A stretch of 18,245 nucleotides of DNA from the NCBI GenBank assembly GCA_038232055.1, contig JBBSIN010000050.1, forward strand, positions 1 to 18,245, given 5' to 3'. The notes under the pieces are model-generated. The model did no database searches and had not been told where the DNA came from. It worked only from the letters and a program-made list of their open reading frames with translations. The DNA comes from JBBSIN01 sp038232055 (lineage in GTDB: Bacteria > Actinomycetota > Actinomycetes > JADGOV01). This document shows, piece after piece, positions 1-6,301 of the stretch (position 1 is the stretch's first letter; each line of letters begins with the position of its first letter). A program made the position numbers and the translations under genes.

Positions 1-645
1 GCCGGTGCCCAACCACAGCGTGTCGATGCCCAGATGCCACCAGCGGGCCAGCCCGATCGAGTGCCGAATCCCCGGTAGCCCCACCTGGCCGGGCAGGCTG
101 ATGGAGTCCTTCTTCGCGGTCCACAGCGGATCGGGGGGCACCGGCTTCTGGACGCGGAACCAGTCCCGGCCCGGCGTGCTGTGCCGGGTCCAGTACAGCC
201 GAGGGTGGTCACTGAGGATTTGCACACCCGACCGGATGATGAAGATCATCAAGAACAGGTTGAAGAAGTGCTGCACGCCCACCCAGACGGGCAGGCCGGC
301 GTTCCGCGCGGAGCCGGTCGACTCAACGGTGCCGGGATGGTCCGCGAGAAACCGCTGCACCGACGGGGTGTTGCGCAGGCCCTTCGCAGCGGCCACCGCC
401 ACGATCAGGACGACGAACCCGATCGGGAGCAGCCACAGCAGGTTGAACCACCTGCCGCGGCTGACGCGCACCCGTGGCGCGATCCCGTACGCCTGCGGCA
501 CCGACCCGGCCCAGGTGCTCGGATCGACGACATCCTCGCCCGTCGTCAGCTGCGACCGGTAGCTCCGCACCGTCTCCGGCGAGACGTTCGACGGTGGGGG
601 AGCGGGCAGATCCGCCGGAGTGGGCTGCTCGACCTCGTCACTCAT
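1..645 (-). CDS. Cytochrome b561-like / molybdo-oxidoreductase membrane subunit (partial, C-terminus off window)
   Basis: The 215 codons from the ATG at 645 to the left edge are open, so the C-terminus is missing. A polar Pro-rich N-terminus (residues 1-60) precedes membrane segments at about 66-88, 122-144 and from 197 on. Histidines in or near the membrane (H126 in VQHFFN, H195, H204 in RWWHL) are candidate haem ligands. The stretches DHPRLYWTR (147-155) and IRHSIGLARWWH (193-204) match what I recall of actinobacterial cytochrome b/b6-domain proteins that sit with or are fused to YedY-like sulfite-oxidase molybdopterin domains. The likely role is electron transfer across the membrane for such an oxidoreductase. 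Whether a molybdopterin domain follows cannot be seen. It lies 48 bp behind the phosphoribosyltransferase on the same strand. No strong ribosome site is visible. Confidence 0.75.
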   Translation of the reverse strand, partial: MSDEVEQPTPADLPAPPPSNVSPETVRSYRSQLTTGEDVVDPSTWAGSVPQAYGIAPRVRVSRGRWFNLLWLLPIGFVVLIVAVAAAKGLRNTPSVQRFLADHPGTVESTGSARNAGLPVWVGVQHFFNLFLMIFIIRSGVQILSDHPRLYWTRHSTPGRDWFRVQKPVPPDPLWTAKKDSISLPGQVGLPGIRHSIGLARWWHLGIDTLWLGTG

Positions 646-693
646 GGGCCGCTGCTACCCAGTGCGTGACGGACCCGCATCTCGTCCACACGG

Positions 694-1344
694 TTAGACC
701 GTACGGCGGGCGGCGTCGAGGGCCTCTCGCACCTGGGCGTCCGTCGTGGCGGTGAAGTCGGCGTAGTGCATCCCGACGGCGACGAACTGCGAGGGGGTCG
801 CGGCGACGACGACGTCGTCGCACAGCTCACAGAGCCGGCTGACGGTGCTGACTGGGCCGACCGGCGTCGCGGCGACGACGGCAGCCGGGCCGCGGCGGCG
901 TACGGCCAGCACAGCTGCCCGCATGCTGGCTCCGGTGGCGAGCCCGTCGTCGACGAGCAGGACGGTGCGGCCCGCGACATCGAGGGGCCGGCGCCCGCCG
1001 CGGTACGTCGCCTCGCGGCGCGCCAGCTCGGTGAGCTCGCGGCCCGCGACCCGCTCCACCTCGTGCTCCGCGACGCCGAGCCGGTCAATGATGCCCTGGT
1101 CGAGCACCCGGACGTCGCCGGAGCCGATGGCACCCATCGCCAGCTCCTCGTGCCCTGGCACACCGAGCTTGCGGACGACGAGGACGTCGAGCGGGGCCTC
1201 GATCCGTTGGGCCACCTCCGCCGCCACCGGCACCCCGCCGCGCGGCAAGCCGAGCACCACGACGTCGTCGCGGCCGGCGTACGCCGACGTCAGCTGTGCC
1301 GCCAGGACCGCACCCGCATCGCGGCGGTCGCGGAAGAGGATCAC
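694..1344 (-). CDS. PRPP-type phosphoribosyltransferase family protein
   Basis: The 216-residue product is a type I phosphoribosyltransferase-fold protein. The PRPP-binding loop is at residues 128-140 (VLLVDDGLATGAS), with the two acidic residues and the TGAS turn intact. The N-terminal LGLPRGGVPVAAEVA (31-45) and VVRKLGVPGHEELAMGAIG (56-74) are typical of the stand-alone PRTases of this branch, whose substrate base is generally not known. The start is GTG and lies 17 bp after the sepH stop, so the two are probably co-transcribed. There is only a weak purine stretch before it, and translation may rely on coupling to sepH. The gene ends with TAA at 694. Family is secure; the nucleobase or other acceptor is not. 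Confidence 0.88.
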   Translation of the reverse strand: MILFRDRRDAGAVLAAQLTSAYAGRDDVVVLGLPRGGVPVAAEVAQRIEAPLDVLVVRKLGVPGHEELAMGAIGSGDVRVLDQGIIDRLGVAEHEVERVAGRELTELARREATYRGGRRPLDVAGRTVLLVDDGLATGASMRAAVLAVRRRGPAAVVAATPVGPVSTVSRLCELCDDVVVAATPSQFVAVGMHYADFTATTDAQVREALDAARRTV

Positions 1345-1361
1345 TTCGCCGGCGGCGGGAG

Positions 1362-2231
1362 TCAGCCCGCCGAGCCTCCCGGACCGGTGCCGGTGCCCAG
1401 CAGGATGTCCTCCCAGGAAGGCACCGCCTTGCGCCGGGTGCGCCGGTTCCGAGCCGGCTGGCCCCGCTCGGGGTCGTCCGCCCTCGCGGCGTCGGCCGGC
1501 AGCTCGTCAGCCCTCGCTGCGTCAGCCGGCAGCTCGTCGGCCTGCCCAGCGGGACTTTCAGCGGCAGCCGGAGCGGCCGCGTCCGCCCGTATCTCCGTCT
1601 CGAGCTCGCTCTCGGCCTCCGCCCCAAGCGCGTCGCCTCCCGGGGCCGGAGCGAGCGCGAGTCGCCGCTCCGGGTGCAGCAGGGCGCGGGCGGCATCGTC
1701 GTGGACGACGAGGCGCTGCAGTGCGGGATCCCAGAGCCAGTGCGCAGCGACCTCTGCGCAGCGCACCTGCACTACCCAGCGGCCATCGTCTCGTCGCCAG
1801 GAGTCCCACACTGCAGCTGCCGGCTCGGCGCCGTCGGCCTCGAGGCGAGCGGCGACGACCTGCTCGAGCGGTACCCCGGTCCACTCCCCTCCGCTGACGG
1901 AGAGCGAGGCACGCCGGGCCTGCTGGGCGACCAGGCCCCGCTCGGCCAGCACCGGAGTCTCGAACCGCAGGATCCACTCGATCGGTACGCCGGCCGTCGC
2001 GGCGATGCCCTCGGCGGTGTCGCCGGCGCGGAGGCGGGCCTGGATCTCGCGCGGGGTCAGCGAGCTCTCCGGCCGAGTACGCCGCTGTAGTCGCCCGAGC
2101 TCTCCGCGCAGCGCCGCCCGCAGCCGGTCGTCGACCGGCAGTCGGTAACGCTCCCGGCGGCCCTCCAGAACGGGGGCGAGCACGACGTGACGAGCGTCCT
2201 CGCTCAGCGCGACCACGCGCAGCTCGTACAT
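1362..2231 (-). CDS. sepH: Septation protein SepH
   Basis: This 289-residue protein has the SepH (formerly DUF3071) layout. The conserved N-terminal block starts MYELRVVALSEDARHVVLA. A predicted helix-turn-helix follows at about 57-92 (LTPREIQARL...AATAGVPIEWILRF). A long acidic Ala/Pro linker then leads to the C-terminal motif RRKAVPSWEDILLG (266-279). In actinobacteria SepH binds FtsZ and promotes assembly of the division ring. The frame stays open 23 codons further upstream, but the ATG at 2231 is chosen. It has a strong AAGGAGGAGG ribosome site about 9 bases ahead, and MYELRVV is the conserved family start. The linker holds a 10-residue duplication (231-250, ADELPADAAR twice). It is divergent from the phosphatase gene, with 108 bp between the starts. 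Confidence 0.95.
   Translation of the reverse strand: MYELRVVALSEDARHVVLAPVLEGRRERYRLPVDDRLRAALRGELGRLQRRTRPESSLTPREIQARLRAGDTAEGIAATAGVPIEWILRFETPVLAERGLVAQQARRASLSVSGGEWTGVPLEQVVAARLEADGAEPAAAVWDSWRRDDGRWVVQVRCAEVAAHWLWDPALQRLVVHDDAARALLHPERRLALAPAPGGDALGAEAESELETEIRADAAAPAAAESPAGQADELPADAARADELPADAARADDPERGQPARNRRTRRKAVPSWEDILLGTGTGPGGSAG
1474..1533 (-). repeat. 30-bp tandem duplication in the SepH linker
   Basis: Two adjacent 30-bp units (1474-1503 and 1504-1533) differ at 3 positions, and a degenerate third unit begins at 1534. They encode two copies of ADELPADAAR in the disordered linker between the HTH domain and the C-terminal motif. Being a multiple of three, the duplication only changes linker length. 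Confidence 0.85.
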
Positions 2232-2339
2232 CAGCCGTCCTCCTCCTTGCTCGGTCAGCACACACCGTACGTGCCGGGACCACCTGATCGCCGCCTCCAC
2301 ACCGAGACACGGCGGGACATCTGCGAGAGGCTAGCCGCC

Positions 2340-4052
2340 ATGCCTTCCCTCGTCCTCGGTCCGATGCTGCGCTACGTCGACCAGGCCTGCGCCACGGTGT
2401 GGGTCGAGACCGACTCGCCGTGCGAGGTGACGGTCTGCGGGGCGACGTCGCGGACCTTCGCGGTCGCCGGGCACTACTACGCACTCGTGGTCGTGACCGA
2501 CCTCGAGCCGGGGGAGCACCGGGCCTACGACGTGCGCCTCGACGGCGAGCTGGCCTGGCCGGCTCCGGACAGCGGCTTCCCGCCGAGCGTCATCCGGACG
2601 ACGAAGCCGGGAGCGCCGTACCGGATAGTCGTCGGCTCCTGCCGCGCCTCCCGCCCCGACGTGCCGCCGTACTGCCTCGACAAGGCAGTGGACAAGCGCG
2701 GCATGGGCGCCGACGCGCTCCGCGCCCTGGCGCTGCGGATGCTGCGCGGAGAGCCCGCGGAGTGGCCGAACGGTCTGCTGTTCGTCGGCGACCAGGTCTA
2801 CGCGGACGAGGTGTCGCCGCAGACGCTGGAGTTCATCCGTGCGCGCCGCGACACCTCGGTCCCGCCCTACGACGAGGTCGCCGACTTCGAGGAGTACACG
2901 GCGCTCTACCGGGAGGCGTGGTCGGAGCCGGTCATTCGCTGGCTGCTCTCGACCGTGCAGTCCGCGATGATCTTCGACGACCACGACGTGCACGACGACT
3001 GGAACACCTCGCAGGTCTGGCGGCACGACCACCAGCAGACGAGCTGGTGGGAGGAGCGGATCATCGGCGCGCTCTCGTCGTACTGGCTCTACCAGCACCT
3101 CGGCAACCTCGCGCCCGACGCGATCGAGGAGGAGGGCGTCTTCGCCCGCCTGCAGGAGGTCGATGACGGCTGGCCGCTCCTGCGCGACCTCGCCATCCGC
3201 GCCGACAAGGAGGCCGACGGGGCGAAGGGGCACCGCTGGAGCTACTGCCGGGACCATGCCGGGTTCCGGCTGATCGTCATCGACTCGCGCTGCGGAAGGG
3301 TGCTCGAGGGCGACGCCCGGAAGATGGTCGACGAGGCCGAGTGGGAGTGGATCGAGTCTCGCCTGCAGGGCGACTTCGACCACGTGCTCGTCGCCAGCTC
3401 GCTGCCGGTCCTGCTGCCGCAGGGCATCCAGTTCGTGGAGAGCTGGAACGAGGCGGTGTGCGACAGCGCCTGGGGCCGACGGGCGGCGCGGGTGGGGGAG
3501 CGCATCCGCCAGGGCGCCGATCTCGAGCACTGGGGCGCCTTCCGCGACTCCTTCATCGCACTGTTGGAGGCAGTCGCCGAGCTGGCGGCCGGCAAGCGCG
3601 GCAAGCCGCCAGCGACGGTGGTCTTCCTCTCCGGCGACGTCCACTACGCCTACCTGGTGGACGTGCACTTTCCCGAGCGGTACGGCGTACGCAGCCGCGT
3701 CGTGCAGGTGGTCTCCTCACCGATGCGCAACCCGATCCAGCGATGGGTGCAGCGGGGCGACCGATTCTCCCGCACGGCGGCCGGCAGCTGGATCGGCCGG
3801 ACGCTCGCCAGGACCGCGGGCGTGCACGACACCCCGTGGTCCTGGGACCTGGTACAGGGCCCATGGTTCGAGAACAACGTGGCGACCCTCGAGCTGCACG
3901 GCCGAGAGTTGGCGGTGACCTTCGAGTGCGCGCTGCCGGTCGCTGGGGACGACCCTCCGCTCGAGACGGTCTGGGCCGGCGAGCTGGCCCGGGAGCCACT
4001 GCCGGACAAGGTCACCTCAGCTCGTCGAGAATGGCAAAGATCGCCGAACTGA
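2340..4052 (+). CDS. PhoD-like metallophosphatase (alkaline phosphatase D family)
   Basis: The 570-residue product has an N-terminal beta-rich domain (about 1-90, LGPMLRYVDQACATVWVET) followed by the PhoD-type catalytic domain. Metal-site motifs are intact: VVGSCR (97-102), FVGDQVYAD (148-156), IFDDHDVHDDWN (211-222) and FLSGDVHYAYL (429-439). The family hydrolyses phosphomonoesters or phosphodiesters with a Fe/Ca-type metal centre, and the substrate here is unknown. The ATG at 2340 follows a GAGAGG site. An upstream in-frame ATG at 2187 is rejected because it would run into the sepH coding region. No Sec or Tat signal or membrane segment is seen at the N-terminus, unlike exported PhoD, so a cytoplasmic location is inferred. 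Its last 41 bp overlap the end of the convergent adenylate kinase gene. Confidence 0.9.
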   Translation: MPSLVLGPMLRYVDQACATVWVETDSPCEVTVCGATSRTFAVAGHYYALVVVTDLEPGEHRAYDVRLDGELAWPAPDSGFPPSVIRTTKPGAPYRIVVGSCRASRPDVPPYCLDKAVDKRGMGADALRALALRMLRGEPAEWPNGLLFVGDQVYADEVSPQTLEFIRARRDTSVPPYDEVADFEEYTALYREAWSEPVIRWLLSTVQSAMIFDDHDVHDDWNTSQVWRHDHQQTSWWEERIIGALSSYWLYQHLGNLAPDAIEEEGVFARLQEVDDGWPLLRDLAIRADKEADGAKGHRWSYCRDHAGFRLIVIDSRCGRVLEGDARKMVDEAEWEWIESRLQGDFDHVLVASSLPVLLPQGIQFVESWNEAVCDSAWGRRAARVGERIRQGADLEHWGAFRDSFIALLEAVAELAAGKRGKPPATVVFLSGDVHYAYLVDVHFPERYGVRSRVVQVVSSPMRNPIQRWVQRGDRFSRTAAGSWIGRTLARTAGVHDTPWSWDLVQGPWFENNVATLELHGRELAVTFECALPVAGDDPPLETVWAGELAREPLPDKVTSARREWQRSPN

Positions 4053-4578
4053 CATCGTCGATCGGCGGTGTGGCGTCGACCGTGTGCAGGATGCCGCGGC
4101 CGGCGTAGAAGTCGAGCAGCGGGCGCGTCTTCTCCGCGTAGACCTCGAGCCGATGCCGGGCGGTGTCGACGCTGTCGTCGGTACGCCGTTGCGCGCGGGT
4201 CGCCATCCGCTCGACCAGCACCGGCTCCGGCGCGTCGAGGTGCAGAGCCGACTGCGCCTCGAGTCCCACCTCGGCGGCGATCTCGGCCGCACCTCGGGCC
4301 TGGCTCAGCGTCCGCGGAAACCCGTCGAGCACGTAGCCGCCACCCGCCCGCGCCGCCGAAACGACCGGGCCGCGCAACAGGTCGGTGACGAGCTCGTCCG
4401 GTACGAGATCGCCCGCGTCGAGGTAGGTCTGCACCAGGACGCCCAGCTCGCTGCGGCGGGCCACCTCCATCCGGAAGAGGTTCCCGCTGGCGATGTGCGG
4501 GACGCCGTACCGCTCGGCGATGCGCGCGCCCTGGGTGCCCTTGCCGGCACCGGGAGGCGCGATAAGAATGACGCGCAT
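4012..4578 (-). CDS. adk: Adenylate kinase, short-lid form
   Basis: The 188-residue product should catalyse ATP + AMP = 2 ADP. The P-loop is at 8-16 (PPGAGKGTQ), with P replacing the first G often seen in Adk. The AMP site is ASGNLFR (30-36) and DGFPRTLSQA (85-94). The lid is the short type: TRAQRRTDDS (127-136) runs directly into the helix DTARHRLEVYAEKTRPLLDFY, with no zinc-binding insert. The ATG at 4578 is preceded by an AGGA-type site. Actinobacteria usually carry their main adk beside secY, so this is probably a second copy; that cannot be checked here. It is divergent from the malic enzyme (58 bp between starts) and overlaps the phosphatase tail-to-tail. The nucleoside specificity is assumed from the family. 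Confidence 0.9.
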   Translation of the reverse strand: MRVILIAPPGAGKGTQGARIAERYGVPHIASGNLFRMEVARRSELGVLVQTYLDAGDLVPDELVTDLLRGPVVSAARAGGGYVLDGFPRTLSQARGAAEIAAEVGLEAQSALHLDAPEPVLVERMATRAQRRTDDSVDTARHRLEVYAEKTRPLLDFYAGRGILHTVDATPPIDDVSSAIFAILDELR

Positions 4579-4636
4579 CGCCGCATCCTGCCGTGGAGCC
4601 GGCCGGCCGGTTGCGGCCAGGGGCCAGAATCGCCCC

Positions 4637-6028
4637 ATGCCCATACCGAGCGCGTCGTACTCGATCACCGTCCGCCTGGAGCTGCCGCCGGACCCGCAGT
4701 CCGTCGGCCGGTTGACAACGGCAGTCGGGATGGCCGGCGGCGCGGTCACCGCGCTCGACGTCACGGAGTCGCACGGCGACCGGATCGTCGTCGACGTGAC
4801 GTGCTCGGCCATCGACGCCGACCACGCTGCCCGGGTGACGGCGGCGCTCGAGCAGGTGGAGGGCGTGCGCGTCCGGAAGGTCAGCGACCGGACCTTTTTG
4901 CTGCACCTCGGCGGCAAGATCGAGGTCCGGTCGAAGGTCGCGCTGCGCAACCGCGACGACCTGTCCATGGCCTATACGCCCGGCGTGGCCCGGGTCTGTC
5001 TCGCGATTGCCGAGCAGCCGGAGGACGCCCGTCGGCTGACAATCAAGCGCAACTCGGTGGCCGTCGTGACCGACGGGTCCGCCGTACTCGGTCTCGGCAA
5101 CCTCGGCCCGGCTGCGGCCCTGCCCGTCATGGAAGGCAAGGCGGCACTGTTCAAGCGGTTCGCCGACATCGACGCGTGGCCCATCTGCCTGGACACCCAG
5201 GACGTCGACGAGATCGTGCGTGCCGTGCAGCTCATCGCCCCCGTCTTCGGTGGCATCAACCTCGAGGACATCGCCGCTCCGCGCTGCTTCGACGTGGAGC
5301 GACGGCTGCGCTCGCTGCTCGACATCCCGGTCTTCCACGACGACCAGCACGGCACGGCGATCGTCGTACTCGCAGCGCTGACCAATGCCTTGCGAGTGGT
5401 CGGCAAGCGGCTGGAGGACGTCCGAATCGTGCAGTCGGGAGCCGGCGCTGCCGGTACGGCGGTGCTCAAGCTGCTGCTGGAGGCGGGCGCGAAGCGCACC
5501 GTGGTGGCCGACCGCGACGGCGTCCTGCATCCCGGGAGGCCCGGGCTCGACGGCAACCAGCGCTGGATCGCCGAGAACACCAACCCGGACGGCGTGACCG
5601 GCCCGCTGCAGGCCGCGCTCCGGGGTGCCGACGTCTTCATCGGGCTGTCCGCGCCGCGGATCCTCACCGGCGAGGACATCGCGACGATGGCTGATGGCGC
5701 CATCGTCTTCGCGCTGGCCAATCCGGAGCCCGAGGTCGACCCGGCAGAAGCGCGCAAGACCGCCGCCGTCGTGGCGACCGGTCGCAGCGACGAGCCGAAC
5801 CAGATCAACAACGTGTTGGCGTTTCCCGGTGTCTTTCGCGGCTTGCTGGACGCGCAGGCCCGGGACATCACCCTCGGGCTGGAGGTGGCGGCCGCGCGGG
5901 CGCTGGCCGGCGTCCTCGACGAGGAGTCGCTCAACCCGTCCTTCATCGTGCCCAGCGTATTCGACCCGAAGGTGTCGAAGGCGGTGGCCGCGGCGGTGCG
6001 CAGCTACGTGGAGGAGACCCGGCCGTAG
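4637..6028 (+). CDS. NAD(P)-dependent malic enzyme with N-terminal ACT domain
   Basis: The 463-residue product oxidatively decarboxylates malate to pyruvate. An ACT-like domain occupies about 9-88 and probably senses a small-molecule effector. The malic N-domain includes MAYTPGVARVC (111-121, catalytic Tyr113) and VMEGKAALFKRF (164-175, catalytic Lys168). Metal ligands lie in NLEDI (208-212) and HDDQHGTA (234-241). The Rossmann domain has SGAGAAG (267-273), FALANPEPEV (358-367) and NQINNVLAFPGVFRG (388-402). Length fits the small bacterial type without a phosphotransacetylase tail. The ATG at 4637 is chosen because the ACT domain starts just after it. The open frame reaches back to 4493, but that would overlap adk. 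The ribosome site is weak (CAGGGG). NAD versus NADP preference is not called. Confidence 0.95.
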   Translation: MPIPSASYSITVRLELPPDPQSVGRLTTAVGMAGGAVTALDVTESHGDRIVVDVTCSAIDADHAARVTAALEQVEGVRVRKVSDRTFLLHLGGKIEVRSKVALRNRDDLSMAYTPGVARVCLAIAEQPEDARRLTIKRNSVAVVTDGSAVLGLGNLGPAAALPVMEGKAALFKRFADIDAWPICLDTQDVDEIVRAVQLIAPVFGGINLEDIAAPRCFDVERRLRSLLDIPVFHDDQHGTAIVVLAALTNALRVVGKRLEDVRIVQSGAGAAGTAVLKLLLEAGAKRTVVADRDGVLHPGRPGLDGNQRWIAENTNPDGVTGPLQAALRGADVFIGLSAPRILTGEDIATMADGAIVFALANPEPEVDPAEARKTAAVVATGRSDEPNQINNVLAFPGVFRGLLDAQARDITLGLEVAAARALAGVLDEESLNPSFIVPSVFDPKVSKAVAAAVRSYVEETRP

Positions 6029-6059
6029 CGGCCGAACGGCGGGTCTGGGCCAGCTGCTC

Positions 6060-6123
6060 CGGCACCCCGTCCCATTCCCCATCCGGCACCCCGTCCCACG
6101 CCCCGCCACGGCACCCCGCCCCA
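6060..6123. repeat. Three 15-bp direct repeats, 24-25 bp period
   Basis: CGGCACCCCGTCCCA occurs at 6060-6074 and 6084-6098, and with one change (GCCCCA ending) at 6109-6123. The spacers are C-rich and differ. The array abuts the inverted repeat at 6127. It could be an iterated binding site or part of one dispersed element with it. Confidence 0.8.
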
Positions 6124-6126
6124 TCC

Positions 6127-6193
6127 CGCGCGATCATGGAGTTTGGCCGCGCGAAACGCCGTGTCGGTGTGGCACAACCCCATGATCGGCGCG
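6127..6193. repeat. Imperfect inverted repeat, REP-like intergenic element
   Basis: The left arm (6127-6143, CGCGCGATCATGGAGTT) and right arm (6176-6193) match as reverse complements apart from one extra base and one mismatch, around CGATCATGG. The interior contains GTTTGGCCG and GCGAAACGCCGTGTC. I recall similar CGATCATGGAG-type palindromes as dispersed intergenic elements in some actinomycetes, but copy number cannot be tested here. Confidence 0.65.
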
Positions 6194-6237
6194 AAAGGGC
6201 TACGGCGGGAGGTGCTGGGTGACCGGTTTGGCGGCAT

Positions 6238-6275
6238 TGCCCCGCACGCCCCGTTGTGGTAGGCCGTGCGGGGCA
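6238..6275 (+). promoter_or_regulatory. Perfect 11-bp stem-loop upstream of the Asp-box gene
   Basis: TGCCCCGCACG (6238-6248) pairs exactly with 6265-6275 around a 16-base loop. It lies 27 bases ahead of the ATG at 6302, so it would fold in the leader RNA or serve as a dyad operator. There is no T-run after it, and it is over 200 bp from the malic enzyme stop, so a simple terminator is less likely. It also covers a possible GTG start at 6266, which argues against that start. Confidence 0.5.
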
Positions 6276-6301
6276 GTTGCCGCCACCCTCTGGGGGTTCT
6301 C

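Larger units (their letters stand above)
6029..6301. other. Repeat-rich intergenic region, malic enzyme to Asp-box protein
   Basis: No credible gene is seen here. From left to right it holds three 15-bp direct repeats (6060-6123), a long imperfect inverted repeat (6127-6193) and an 11-bp perfect stem-loop (6238-6275) just ahead of the next start codon. A small minus-strand frame over 5943-6137 only translates the direct repeats and is not credited. Confidence 0.8.

Noticed and set aside
766..2148. A 460-codon plus-strand frame opposite sepH and the PRTase
   Set aside because: It is a shadow of the opposite strand. sepH and PRTase carry family motifs and a strong ribosome site.
3650..6124. 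An 824-codon minus-strand open frame across the phosphatase end, adk and the malic enzyme
   Set aside because: It conflicts with three genes whose motifs are intact and shows no domain of its own. adk on the same strand is in another frame.
5943..6137. A small minus-strand gene over the direct repeats
   Set aside because: The translation (repeated WDGVP) is only the 15-bp repeats read in frame, and it overlaps the end of the malic enzyme.
6238..6275. Terminator of the malic enzyme gene
   Set aside because: It is more than 200 bp from the stop, has a 16-base loop and no T-run, and lies directly ahead of the next start.
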